Source: Polynucleobacter sp. UK-FUSCHL-C3 (GTDB lineage Bacteria > Pseudomonadota > Gammaproteobacteria > Burkholderiales > Burkholderiaceae). From it: a DNA stretch of 64,000 nt. Position numbers and translations under genes: made by a program. Within the stretch, counting starts at the first letter, position 1. Each line of letters begins with the position of its first letter. This document shows, piece by piece, positions 8,672-17,157 of the stretch. The stretch covers positions 620,001-684,000 of the forward strand of contig NZ_CP099959.1 in NCBI RefSeq assembly GCF_040409815.1. Reading direction: 5' to 3'. A model generated the notes under the pieces. It had not been told where the DNA came from. It ran no database searches and worked only from the letters and a program-made list of their open reading frames with translations.

Positions 8672-10765
8672 ATGACTAAAAAACTTATTTGTGACTGTAA
8701 TAAAAGTATGCCCCTTGATACTAAGGAGCTGGGCCTTCCTGTCCATACGGCTTTGTGCCGGCAAGAGGTAGGTCAATTTCTGAATGCGCTCAATGAGCCT
8801 GAGGCGATTGTTGTTGCTTGTACTCAGGAGCGGGCCTTATTCTCAGAACTAGCTACGCAGGCCGAGAAGCCTCTGATTGCCCCCCTAAAGTTTGTCAATA
8901 TTCGTGAACTTGCGGGCTGGACGCAGGAGGCAGATAAGTCGACGCCCAAGATTAAGGCTTTACTCGCTTTATCGGATCTATCGGAACCAGATGCTGTGCC
9001 TGTGGTTGATTACAACAGCGAAGGTCGGCTACTAGTGATCGGCCCTGGCAAGACCGCCTTTCAATGGGCAAATAAATTAGGTGACAGCTTGCAGGTCAGT
9101 GTTTTATGTACTGAGCCTGGGTCATTACCAACCGGACGAGACTACCCAACTTTCACTGGGAAGGTGACTCAGTTAGAAGGATATCTAGGACAGTTCAAAG
9201 CCAAGTGGGATTTAAAGAACCCGATTGATCCGGAGATGTGTACGCGTTGTGGTGCGTGCGTCTCAGTTTGTCCTGAAAATGCCATCGACGCATCCTTTCA
9301 AATCGATCTAAATAAATGTAAGTCCCATCGGGCATGTGTGACCGCGTGCGCTAGCATCGGCGCAATTAATTTTGAGCGTACTGATCAAGCGCGTGAGGGT
9401 GAGTTTGATCTCATCCTAGATTTACAAGAAATCCCCAGCATTCAGATTAGTCAAAAACCACAGGGCTATTTTGCACCCGGCTCGGACCTCTTCGAACAAT
9501 CAATGGCTGCTAGTCAATTGATCGGCATGGTCGGAGAGTTTGAGAAACCAAAATACTTCTCATATAACGACAAGATATGTGCGCATGGACGCAATGGTCA
9601 GGTAGGTTGCTCCGCTTGTATTGATGTTTGTTCTACGAAGGCAATTCAGTCTACGTTCAAAGATGGCCAAGGTAAGGTCGAAGTTAATCCTAATTTATGT
9701 ATGGGTTGTGGAGCATGCGCGACCGTTTGTCCATCGGGCGCGATGCGTTACAACTACCCCAGCGTTGCTTATCAAGGTAAACAAGTAAAGACCTTGGCGC
9801 AAACGTATTTAGGGGCTCTAAAAAGTACGAAAGCCGGCGATGCTGCTCCAAGTTTATTGATACATAGTCAAAAAGCCGGTACCGCTCTCTTAGATCACCT
9901 CGGACGCGCAGCCCGCTTGCGCGCCAAGGAAACCACCGGCCTGCCAGCGTTTGTTATTCCATTAGCGGTTGAGCACATTGCCTCGACCGGAATTGATTTA
10001 TGGTTTGGATCCTTGGCCTATGGCTTTGGGGAAATACTACTTTTGCTAAGCGGTGACGAGGACCCTGGCTATCGATTAGCGCTTACTGAACAGGTAGATC
10101 TGGCTAACTCAATATTAGTAGCGATGGGTTACAGCAAACGCATTCAGTGCATCATTGCAAACTCCAGTGAGGATATTGCACCGGTTAGCAAAGTCATGTC
10201 TGAACTGCGCCAGCGTAAGGCTCACAAATTACTTGCGAACCCTGCAAGTTTTGCGCTTTCTTTACAAAAGCGTGAGACCTTGGAAACTAGTTTGGAGCAC
10301 CTTTTGCAATTTGCGCCCCAAGCCTTGCCTGCAGAAGGGGTGCCATTGCCGGCTCATTCGCCACTGGGCGGTTTGATCGTCAATAAAGATGCTTGCACAT
10401 TGTGTATGTCCTGCGTGGGCGCTTGCCCCGAGGGTGCATTACTCGACAATCCCGATGAGCCACAGCTGTCCTTTATTGAGAAACAGTGCGTGCAGTGCGG
10501 ACTGTGTGAGCAAACCTGCCCGGAGAGCGCCATTACGCTGAGCCCACGCTTGCGTTCGATTGAACACCGTAAAGAAAAAGTAACCCTCAATAAAACCGAA
10601 CCCTTCCATTGCGTTAGTTGTGGCAAGGCCTTTGGAACCCTAAAGATGGTGGAGTTGATGTTGGGCCGCATTGGTTCCCATCAAGCATTTTCTGGAGAAG
10701 CACTGGATCGTCTAAAGATGTGTAGCGATTGCCGTGTCGTTGATATGATGAAAAAAGAGTTGTGA
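8672..10765 (+). CDS. 697-residue multi-cluster 4Fe-4S protein of the formate dehydrogenase locus
   Basis: A large soluble polyferredoxin-like protein. Ferredoxin-type CxxCxxCxxxCP motifs start near residues 190, 343, 575 and 608, with further Cys groups near 217 (CKSHRAC, atypical spacing) and 303 (CxxxxxxxxCSACIDVC), and a last zinc- or iron-type pair CVSC / CSDC close to the C-terminus. I count room for about six 4Fe-4S clusters. There is no signal peptide, so it acts in the cytoplasm. Proteins of this kind accompany DUF3305/DUF3306 and formate dehydrogenase in Betaproteobacteria; electron transfer during maturation or use of formate is inferred. The stop overlaps the next gene as GTGA. 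Confidence 0.85.
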   Translation: MTKKLICDCNKSMPLDTKELGLPVHTALCRQEVGQFLNALNEPEAIVVACTQERALFSELATQAEKPLIAPLKFVNIRELAGWTQEADKSTPKIKALLALSDLSEPDAVPVVDYNSEGRLLVIGPGKTAFQWANKLGDSLQVSVLCTEPGSLPTGRDYPTFTGKVTQLEGYLGQFKAKWDLKNPIDPEMCTRCGACVSVCPENAIDASFQIDLNKCKSHRACVTACASIGAINFERTDQAREGEFDLILDLQEIPSIQISQKPQGYFAPGSDLFEQSMAASQLIGMVGEFEKPKYFSYNDKICAHGRNGQVGCSACIDVCSTKAIQSTFKDGQGKVEVNPNLCMGCGACATVCPSGAMRYNYPSVAYQGKQVKTLAQTYLGALKSTKAGDAAPSLLIHSQKAGTALLDHLGRAARLRAKETTGLPAFVIPLAVEHIASTGIDLWFGSLAYGFGEILLLLSGDEDPGYRLALTEQVDLANSILVAMGYSKRIQCIIANSSEDIAPVSKVMSELRQRKAHKLLANPASFALSLQKRETLETSLEHLLQFAPQALPAEGVPLPAHSPLGGLIVNKDACTLCMSCVGACPEGALLDNPDEPQLSFIEKQCVQCGLCEQTCPESAITLSPRLRSIEHRKEKVTLNKTEPFHCVSCGKAFGTLKMVELMLGRIGSHQAFSGEALDRLKMCSDCRVVDMMKKEL

Positions 10766-11412
10766 TCGAACGAATGACTAAAAACGAAGCAGACCAAAAA
10801 GCCGAACTGAGCCAAGAGGGCCTTGCAGAAGATCTAGCACGCGCTGATCTATACGGTCTTCTAGCCAGTTTATTTTTTCAGCCACCCGATCAAATCATGT
10901 TGGATCAGATTGTTGCCTCGGGCAAGCAAGAAGGCGGCCAAACTGGTGAGGCGCCCCTTGAGGATGTTTGGATGAACCTCATGGGGGCTGCAAAAAACAG
11001 TAAAGCACTCGACTGGAAGGTCGAGTACGACAATAGTTTTCTAGGGGTTGGTAAACCCAACGTGTTTTTGTATGGCTCCTTTTACATGGCAGGCCATCTT
11101 CATGAAAAACCACTTCTAGAAATTCGTCGATCTCTTCAACAATTTGGGCTTGAGGCCTCGGATTCGATAAGCGAGACCGAAGACCATATTGCAGCCTTGT
11201 TCGAAGTCATGCGGTATCTGATTGCCGGAGAGGATGTCGAGGTTTCAAACCTTACAAATCAAAGGGTCTTTTTCAATGACCATATTCGTCCTTGGTTCGA
11301 TGATTTGTGCGATGCAATTGATGCAGATCAAGAAATTCATCTGTACAAATCAGTTTCTGCCCTAACACGCGAGTTTTTGGCGGTCGAGGGTCAGAGTTTT
11401 GACATGATTTAG
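10762..11412 (+). CDS. TorD/DmsD-type molecular chaperone for the molybdo/tungsto-enzyme
   Basis: A 216-residue, mainly helical protein with the TorD-family stretches DLYGLLASLFFQPP near residue 30 and the DHIAALFEVMRYLI segment near residue 140. Such chaperones bind the Tat leader of a molybdopterin oxidoreductase and hold it for cofactor insertion before export. The first codon is GTG at 10762, overlapping the upstream stop (GTGA); an ATG four codons on is the alternative. The Tat-exported catalytic subunit FdhA lies just downstream and is the obvious client. Confidence 0.88.
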   Translation: MIERMTKNEADQKAELSQEGLAEDLARADLYGLLASLFFQPPDQIMLDQIVASGKQEGGQTGEAPLEDVWMNLMGAAKNSKALDWKVEYDNSFLGVGKPNVFLYGSFYMAGHLHEKPLLEIRRSLQQFGLEASDSISETEDHIAALFEVMRYLIAGEDVEVSNLTNQRVFFNDHIRPWFDDLCDAIDADQEIHLYKSVSALTREFLAVEGQSFDMI

Positions 11413-11431
11413 GCAATTCCTATCAGGGTGA

Positions 11432-11453
11432 TTACCCCTTTCTTTAAGGGTAA
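11432..11453. promoter_or_regulatory. Inverted repeat ahead of the fdh structural genes
   Basis: TTACCCCTT at 11432-11440 and AAGGGTAA at 11446-11453 form an inverted repeat with one unpaired C. It lies 20 bases after the chaperone stop and about 100 bases before the small Tat gene, in a 143-base gap that likely holds a promoter. It could be an operator or the stem of a weak hairpin; there is no T-run after it. One arm (TACCCCT) matches the NarL-type heptamer TACYYMT, but the two arms are not in the 7-2-7 arrangement. Confidence 0.4.
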
Positions 11454-11555
11454 GTCCTAGCCTACACATATATGCAAAACCTAACACAAATACTGTAATT
11501 CCAATACACTCACTCTATTGCAACGCAGTAACTATATTCGTATAAAGGAATATTT

Positions 11556-11777
11556 ATGGATAGCAAAAAGCCTCTCAACGCAGATCAAAGCGCTAAACCT
11601 TCTCGCCGCAAATTTTTCATTGGAGCGGGTGCAACTGTCGGTGCTGCAGCGCTTGTGTCCCAGACACCAATCGGTCAGGCGCTGGTGCAAGAAGTAGGTA
11701 CCGCAGTAGCAGGCAGTAAGGATGGATATCACCTGACCGCACACATCAAGAAGTATTACGAAACAACGCTCGTTTAA
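11556..11777 (+). CDS. Small Tat-signal protein of formate dehydrogenase region
   Basis: A 73-residue protein made mostly of a twin-arginine leader: SRRKFFIGAGATVGAAALVS at about residues 12-31, then a short hydrophilic tail with KDGYHLTAHIKKYYETTLV. This matches the formate-dehydrogenase-region Tat-target family found just ahead of the catalytic subunit. It has a fair ribosome site (AAAGGAA, 11545-11551). It may be a small periplasmic subunit or co-exported partner; its function has not been established as far as I know. Confidence 0.85.
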   Translation: MDSKKPLNADQSAKPSRRKFFIGAGATVGAAALVSQTPIGQALVQEVGTAVAGSKDGYHLTAHIKKYYETTLV

Positions 11778-11795
11778 TTGAGCGTTTTCTTTTTC
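11765..11795 (+). terminator. Hairpin with T-rich tail between the small Tat gene and fdhA
   Basis: AACGCTC (11765-11771) pairs with GAGCGTT (11780-11786) over an 8-base loop that holds the TAA stop of the small Tat gene; a TTCTTTTT tail follows. It looks like a partial terminator or a processing stem inside the fdh operon, which would set the ratio of the small Tat gene to fdhABC. Confidence 0.5.
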
Positions 11796-11835
11796 TGAAC
11801 TTTATTTAATTACGCACTCTCGCAGGAGTCTCACA

Positions 11836-14817
11836 ATGAGCTTAATTCGCAAATCAAACTCAACATCGAGCCAAATTCCCTCCCAACTGATTGGTAGTTT
11901 GTCTCGCGGTCTTCGTGCCGCTGTGCCAACCATGGATCGTCGAGCCTTTTTAAAGCGTTCCGGTATCGGCGTCGGCGCTGGTATTGCAGCCACTCAATTG
12001 AATATGTTGCAAAAGGCTAATGCCGCTGATCCGAAGACAGCAATGCTCGATGGGAAGGGCAAGATTGAAGTTAAGCGTACAGTTTGCTCGCACTGCTCAG
12101 TAGGTTGCTCCTTTGATGCAACTGTTGAGAACGGTGTTTGGGTTCGTCAGGATCCAGTGTTTGAGTCACCAATCAATATGGGCGGCGCATGTGCCAAAGG
12201 CGCAGCGTTACGTGAGCACGGTCATGGCGACTATCGCTTACGTACCCCCATGAAATTAGTAGATGGCAAGTATCAAAAGATTTCTTGGGATCAGGCCCTT
12301 GATGAAATTTCTGCCAAGATGAAAGAGCTTCGCTCTAAGTACACCCCGGATTCGATTTTCTTCATTGGTTCATCAAAGTACAACAACGAGCAAGCTTATT
12401 TGCTTCGTAAGTTCGTTTCGTTCTACGGTACTAACAACACCGACCACCAGGCACGTATTTGCCACTCCACCACAGTTGCGGGTGTTGCGAATACATGGGG
12501 TTATGGTGCGATGACTAATAGCTATAACGACATGATGAATTCCAAAGCAGCGTTATACATTGGTTCCAATGCTGCTGAAGCTCACCCTGTATCGATGTTG
12601 CATTTGCTGCATGCCAAAGAGAATGGTTGTAAGGTAATCGTGGTTGATCCACGTTATACCCGTACCGCTGCGAAATCGGATCAGTATGTCCGTATCCGTT
12701 CGGGCACAGATATTCCTTTCCTGTTTGGTGTTCTTTATCACATCTTCAACAACGGTTGGGAAGATAAGAAATACATCAATGATCGCGTCTTTGGAATGGA
12801 TGACATTCGTAAAGAGGTGATGGAGAAGTGGACCCCAGCAAACGTTGAAGAAGCTTGCGGTGTTCCAGAAGCTCAAGTCAAAAAAGTTGCTGAGACCATG
12901 GCTAAGAGCCGTCCAGGTACGATCGTCTGGTGTATGGGTCAAACCCAACATACCATTGGCAATGCGATGGTTCGTGCATCGTGCATCCTCCAGTTAGCCT
13001 TGGGTAATATCGGCGTATCTGGCGGCGGTGCAAACATTTTCCGCGGTCACGATAACGTACAGGGCGCTACTGACGTTGGTCCTAATCCAGATTCTTTGCC
13101 AGGCTATTATGGCCTTGCCGCTGGATCATGGAAACATTACGCTGCTGTTTGGGGTGTGGACTATGACTGGATCAAGGGTCGTTATGCCCCTGACATGATG
13201 GAGAAGTCTGGTACTACTGTATCGCGTTGGGTTGATGCGGTGCTTGAGAAAGACGACATGGTCGATCAAGCAACTGCTGTCAAAGGCGTGTTCTTCTGGG
13301 GCCATGCACCAAACTCCCAAACCCGTGGTTTGGACATGAAGCGTGCCATGGATAAACTCGAATTACTCGTGGTAGTTGACCCATATCCAAGTGCTACAGC
13401 GGCGATGGCGGCGATGCCCCCAGCTGCTGGCGGTGCTGTTAATAAAAATCGTGGCGTTTATCTATTGCCAACCACCACTCAGTTTGAGTGCGTTGGTTCG
13501 GTTACAGCATCTAACCGTTCGATTCAATGGCGTGAGAAAGTAATTGACCCATTATTTGAGTCGGTACCTGACCACGTCCTCATGCAAGCATTTGCTGACC
13601 GTCTTGGTTTCGGTAAAGAACTGTCTAAGAACTTCAAGATGATGGATTCGAAGTTTGCTGGCAAGACCTGGAAAGAGCCAGAGATTGAATCGATCCTGCG
13701 TGAGATTAATCAAGCAGTTTGGACGATTGGTTATACCGGTCAGACACCAGAGCGCCTTAAAGCTCACATGAGAATGATGAGCGTGTTTGATCCGAAGACA
13801 TTGCGTTCACGTGGTGGTAAAGATCCAGTGACTGGATACGATACTGCCGGAGATTACTTTGGTTTGCCATGGCCTTGCTACGGCAATGCCGCATTGAAGC
13901 ATCCAGGATCACCCAATCTGTATGACACCAGTAAGCACGTGATGGATGGCGGTGGTAACTTCCGCGCTAACTTCGGTGTTGAGAAAGATGGTAAGTCACT
14001 GCTAGCTGCAGATGGTTCTTACTCGAAGGGTGCTGATATTAAGACTGGCTATCCTGAGGTAGACCACGTCATGCTGAAGAAACTCGGCTGGTGGAATGAA
14101 TTGACAGAAGATGAGAAGAAGGCGGCCGAAGGTAAAAACTGGAAGACCGACCTCTCTGGCGGAATTATTCGTGTCACCATGAAGAACCATGGTTGCCATC
14201 CATTCGGAAATGCGAAAGCACGTGCCGTGGTGTGGAACTTCCCTGATGCTATTCCAATTCACCGCGAGGCGCTATACAGCACACGTCCTGATATGGTTGC
14301 GAAGTACCCAACCCATGATGACGTGAAGACCTTCTGGAGAATGCCAACTCTCTTTAAGACCGTTCAAGATAAAAATACGGCTGATAAGTTACATGAAAAG
14401 TTCCCAATCATTCTGACCTCCGGTCGTTTGGTTGAGTACGAGGGTGGAGGCGAGGAGACGCGTTCGAACCCATGGCTTGCAGAGTTGCAACAGGAGAACT
14501 TCGTTGAGATTAATCCTAGTGCTGCCTCACGTCGTGGCATCAAGAACTGGGACTTTGTTTGGGTTAAATCTCCAACAGGTGCCAAGATCAAGGTGCGCGC
14601 ATTAGTAACCGAGCGTGTTGGACCAGACACAGCGTTCGTACCATTCCATTTCTCGGGATGGTGGGAAGGCAAGGACTTGCTCGACTTTTATCCAAAGGGG
14701 GCGTATCCAGTCGTTCGTGGCGAGGCAGTGAACACCGCTACAACTTATGGTTATGACCGCGTCACGATGATGCAAGAAACCAAGACCACGATCTGTGAGA
14801 TCGAAAAGGTCGCTTAA
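11836..14817 (+). CDS. fdhA: Formate dehydrogenase catalytic subunit alpha (Mo/W-bis-MGD, Cys type)
   Basis: A 993-residue molybdopterin oxidoreductase. An extended Tat leader (MDRRAFLKRSG near residue 34, hydrophobic core to about 65) sends it to the periplasm. The N-terminal 4Fe-4S cluster ligands are C84, C87, C91 and C119. The metal ligand is Cys209 followed by His210 (ARICHS), where E. coli FdnG has selenocysteine, so no Sec machinery is needed. The C-terminal dinucleotide-binding domain includes SGRLVEYEGGGEETRSNPWL. It oxidises formate to CO2, passing electrons to FdhB and then to the cytochrome b FdhC. Tungstate uptake genes at 17.8-19.2 kb suggest the metal may be tungsten; sequence alone does not decide. 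Confidence 0.96.
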   Translation: MSLIRKSNSTSSQIPSQLIGSLSRGLRAAVPTMDRRAFLKRSGIGVGAGIAATQLNMLQKANAADPKTAMLDGKGKIEVKRTVCSHCSVGCSFDATVENGVWVRQDPVFESPINMGGACAKGAALREHGHGDYRLRTPMKLVDGKYQKISWDQALDEISAKMKELRSKYTPDSIFFIGSSKYNNEQAYLLRKFVSFYGTNNTDHQARICHSTTVAGVANTWGYGAMTNSYNDMMNSKAALYIGSNAAEAHPVSMLHLLHAKENGCKVIVVDPRYTRTAAKSDQYVRIRSGTDIPFLFGVLYHIFNNGWEDKKYINDRVFGMDDIRKEVMEKWTPANVEEACGVPEAQVKKVAETMAKSRPGTIVWCMGQTQHTIGNAMVRASCILQLALGNIGVSGGGANIFRGHDNVQGATDVGPNPDSLPGYYGLAAGSWKHYAAVWGVDYDWIKGRYAPDMMEKSGTTVSRWVDAVLEKDDMVDQATAVKGVFFWGHAPNSQTRGLDMKRAMDKLELLVVVDPYPSATAAMAAMPPAAGGAVNKNRGVYLLPTTTQFECVGSVTASNRSIQWREKVIDPLFESVPDHVLMQAFADRLGFGKELSKNFKMMDSKFAGKTWKEPEIESILREINQAVWTIGYTGQTPERLKAHMRMMSVFDPKTLRSRGGKDPVTGYDTAGDYFGLPWPCYGNAALKHPGSPNLYDTSKHVMDGGGNFRANFGVEKDGKSLLAADGSYSKGADIKTGYPEVDHVMLKKLGWWNELTEDEKKAAEGKNWKTDLSGGIIRVTMKNHGCHPFGNAKARAVVWNFPDAIPIHREALYSTRPDMVAKYPTHDDVKTFWRMPTLFKTVQDKNTADKLHEKFPIILTSGRLVEYEGGGEETRSNPWLAELQQENFVEINPSAASRRGIKNWDFVWVKSPTGAKIKVRALVTERVGPDTAFVPFHFSGWWEGKDLLDFYPKGAYPVVRGEAVNTATTYGYDRVTMMQETKTTICEIEKVA

Positions 14818-14845
14818 TTAACACCGCATAGTCAGGAGATCAAAA

Positions 14846-15493
14846 ATGGCAAGAATGAAATTTATCTGCGACGCAGAACGGTGTATTGAATGCAACGGTT
14901 GCGTCACAGCATGTAAAAACGAGAACGAAGTGCCTTGGGGTGTAAACCGCCGGCGCGTCGTTACGATTAATGACGGCATTATTGGTGCTGAGAAATCCAT
15001 CTCGGTAGCCTGTATGCATTGCGCTGATGCGCCTTGCATGGCGGTTTGCCCAGTGGATTGCTTCTATCGTACCGATGAGGGTGTTGTTCTGCATAACAAA
15101 GATACCTGCATTGGTTGCGCCTATTGCTCGTATGCCTGCCCATTTGGTGCACCTCAGTTCCCAAGTTCCGGAACCTTTGGATTGCGCGGCAAGATGGACA
15201 AGTGCACATTCTGTAGTGGTGGTCCCGAGAAAAACGGTAGCGTTGCTGAGTTTGAGAAGTATGGCCGCAATCGTTTGGCAGAAGGTAAGTTGCCACTGTG
15301 TGCTGAGCTCTGCTCTACCAAGGCATTAATTGGTGGTGATGGTGATGTGATTGCGGATGTATTCCGTACTCGTGTTGTCAAGCGTATGGCTGCTGGTAAG
15401 AATGCGGGTGCCGATGTATTCGGTTGGGCAACTGCTTATGGTAAGCCAGGTGCACCAGCACCTGCAGCTAAACCAGCTGGAGGTAAGTCATGA
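14846..15493 (+). CDS. fdhB: Formate dehydrogenase iron-sulfur subunit beta
   Basis: A 215-residue ferredoxin-like subunit with four Cys groups: CIECNGCVTACKNEN near residue 12, CMHCADAPCMAVCPVDC near 57, CIGCAYCSYACPFGAPQ near 88, and CTFCSGG with CAELCSTKAL further on. This is the four-cluster HybA/FdnH pattern. It moves electrons from FdhA to the quinone-reducing cytochrome b. The C-terminus ends in an Ala/Pro-rich tail rather than the transmembrane anchor found in E. coli FdnH. Its TGA overlaps the start of the next small gene (ATGA). Confidence 0.95.
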   Translation: MARMKFICDAERCIECNGCVTACKNENEVPWGVNRRRVVTINDGIIGAEKSISVACMHCADAPCMAVCPVDCFYRTDEGVVLHNKDTCIGCAYCSYACPFGAPQFPSSGTFGLRGKMDKCTFCSGGPEKNGSVAEFEKYGRNRLAEGKLPLCAELCSTKALIGGDGDVIADVFRTRVVKRMAAGKNAGADVFGWATAYGKPGAPAPAAKPAGGKS

Positions 15494-15708
15494 AATTAGC
15501 CCTCGTGGGTTCCCTCGTTGCAGCCTCACTCTTGGTGGGCTGTAACGAGTCGGGCATGAGTGCCTCTAAGCGTCCGGATGTAGCTCCTTACATGGGCGCT
15601 GATAATGGGTTCATGGCAAAGGGTTGGAAGCCAGGCGATCAAGCTAGCTGGAGTGCTGAAATTACCAAACGTAATCAGTCTCAGTCGGAATATAGCCGCA
15701 TCAAGTAA
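15490..15708 (+). CDS. Small lipoprotein inside the formate dehydrogenase operon
   Basis: The 72-residue product has a lipoprotein signal (MKLALVGSLVAASLLVGC, lipobox LVGC with Cys18) followed by a short hydrophilic domain containing DVAPYMGADNGFMAKGWK. The start overlaps the fdhB stop by 4 bases, so it is translated with the enzyme. It would be anchored in the periplasm, on the same side as FdhA. I do not recognise the family by name; a role in tethering or assembling the dehydrogenase is a guess from its position between beta and gamma subunits. Confidence 0.8.
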   Translation: MKLALVGSLVAASLLVGCNESGMSASKRPDVAPYMGADNGFMAKGWKPGDQASWSAEITKRNQSQSEYSRIK

Positions 15709-15747
15709 ACGATTACTCCATCACGTATTGTTTTGAAGGAAGCCCTC

Positions 15748-16803
15748 ATGAACTCATCATTGAGCAGAATTGCTCGCGTTTTGCTTTTGACCGTTGGACT
15801 TGCTACAGCAGGGGTTACTGCTGCTCAGCAAGGAGCGCAATCACCTACTCCCCAAAAGGTGGAGTCAGTCAACATCATGGATGTCGGCCGTGCCCCGAAT
15901 GCCACATCACAAGCAGCAGTTGAAGCCGGTAAAAATCAACCGGGTAACAATGCTCCTATTTGGAGAGCAGTGAATAGCGAAACAATTAATTACGTTTCTA
16001 TTCCTGGTGCAGAGAATGGTGTATTGATCCAGAAAACCGGTCAAGAATGGCGCTTAATTCGTAATGGTGTAATTACTGTGTACGGTGCATGGCTACTCAC
16101 TTTTGTATTTTGTGCGATTGTTGCTGTGTTTATTCTGAAGGGTTCAATTAAGTTGCATGAGCCAATGTCCGGTAAGAAGATTCAGCGCTTTACCTTGCTA
16201 GAGCGCATTACCCATTGGACTATGGCTTTCACCTTTGTGGCCCTTGCCCTTACCGGAATATTAATTTTGTGGGGCAAGTATTTCTTATTGCCGCTTATGG
16301 GCCCTGGTCTATACGGACCATTTTTACTAGCCTGTAAGAATATTCATAACTTCGTTGGACCTGCATTTACGGTCAGCATTCTAGTTTTCTTCATTTTGTT
16401 TGTGAGACGTAATCTCCCAGAACAGGGTGATTGGGAATGGGTTAAAGGTTTGGGTGGCTTGCTTACAGGAAAGCATATCCCAGCTAATTTCTTTAATCCT
16501 GGTGAAAAAATGTTGTTCTGGGTGCTCCTAGTAATCCTTGGCTCGATTGTTTCAGCTTCAGGTTGGGTGCTTAATATGATTGTGCCGTTTATTCAAATTG
16601 AGTACTTCCGTGGCACGATGCAAATAGCTAATATTATCCATAACGTTGGCTCTATTCTGATGGTAGCAATGGCGCTTGGTCATATGTATATTGGCTCAAT
16701 CGGTATGCAGGGCTCATTGGATGGGATGCGCACTGGAAATTGTGACGAAACTTGGGCTAAAGAGCATCATCAACGTTGGTATAACAAATTAGGAAAGGGT
16801 TGA
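15748..16803 (+). CDS. fdhC: Formate dehydrogenase cytochrome b subunit gamma
   Basis: A 351-residue protein with an N-terminal signal peptide, a periplasmic stretch of about 80 residues and four or more membrane helices in the FdnI/cytochrome b556 fold. Candidate haem ligands are the His in LLERITHWTMAF, in CKNIHNFVG and in HNVGS/MALGHMYIG. The frame opens at a TTG (15733), but ATG 15748 follows a good GAAGGAAG Shine-Dalgarno, so I start there. The subunit anchors FdhAB to the membrane and reduces quinone. The long pre-membrane N-terminus is typical of betaproteobacterial forms and absent from E. coli FdnI. Confidence 0.95.
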   Translation: MNSSLSRIARVLLLTVGLATAGVTAAQQGAQSPTPQKVESVNIMDVGRAPNATSQAAVEAGKNQPGNNAPIWRAVNSETINYVSIPGAENGVLIQKTGQEWRLIRNGVITVYGAWLLTFVFCAIVAVFILKGSIKLHEPMSGKKIQRFTLLERITHWTMAFTFVALALTGILILWGKYFLLPLMGPGLYGPFLLACKNIHNFVGPAFTVSILVFFILFVRRNLPEQGDWEWVKGLGGLLTGKHIPANFFNPGEKMLFWVLLVILGSIVSASGWVLNMIVPFIQIEYFRGTMQIANIIHNVGSILMVAMALGHMYIGSIGMQGSLDGMRTGNCDETWAKEHHQRWYNKLGKG

Positions 16804-16807
16804 TTTA

Positions 16808-17104
16808 ATGAAAAAGCTAATGATTAGCGCTGTTTGCGCACTCGGAAGTTCTGTAGCCCTTGCTGCGCTTCCTCCGCCAACTCCACAACAAGCAGAGGCA
16901 GCCAACCTCGCAAAAGCGAAGACTGCCCATGCAGGCGCTGTTGGAAATTTTCAGTTATGCCAATCGATTAATGCGGTTGCGATGAAGTACAAAAAAGCAG
17001 GTACTCCAGACCCTGCACCATGTGTTGCGCCGCCACCATTCGTAGCTCCAGTGACCGCCGCTGCACCGGCACCGGCTCCAGCTGCTGCCCCTGCCAAGAA
17101 ATAA
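16808..17104 (+). CDS. Exported Ala/Pro-rich small protein at end of fdh operon
   Basis: A 98-residue protein with a Sec-type signal peptide (MKKLMISAVCALGSSVALAA, cleavage near residue 19), a middle part with two Cys (FQLCQSINAVA and DPAPCVAPP) that could form a disulphide, and an Ala/Pro tail of about 25 residues. It begins 4 bases after the fdhC stop and is followed by the operon terminator, so it is part of the formate dehydrogenase transcript. I do not recognise the function; a periplasmic accessory role is inferred. Confidence 0.75.
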   Translation: MKKLMISAVCALGSSVALAALPPPTPQQAEAANLAKAKTAHAGAVGNFQLCQSINAVAMKYKKAGTPDPAPCVAPPPFVAPVTAAAPAPAPAAAPAKK

Positions 17105-17127
17105 GCCCAGCAGGTAGGCAAACCAAG

Positions 17128-17157
17128 ATCCCCAAGTTTTATCTTGGGGATTTTTTT
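17128..17157 (+). terminator. Rho-independent terminator of the fdh operon
   Basis: ATCCCCAAG (17128-17136) pairs perfectly with CTTGGGGAT (17143-17151) over a 6-base loop, followed by a run of T to 17157. It lies 24 bases after the last fdh-operon stop and ends at the stop of the convergent PEBP gene. Confidence 0.9.

Noticed and set aside
12061..12470. Possible selenocysteine site in FdhA
   Set aside because: The metal-ligand codon at 12460 is TGC (Cys209), not TGA, so no recoding element is needed.
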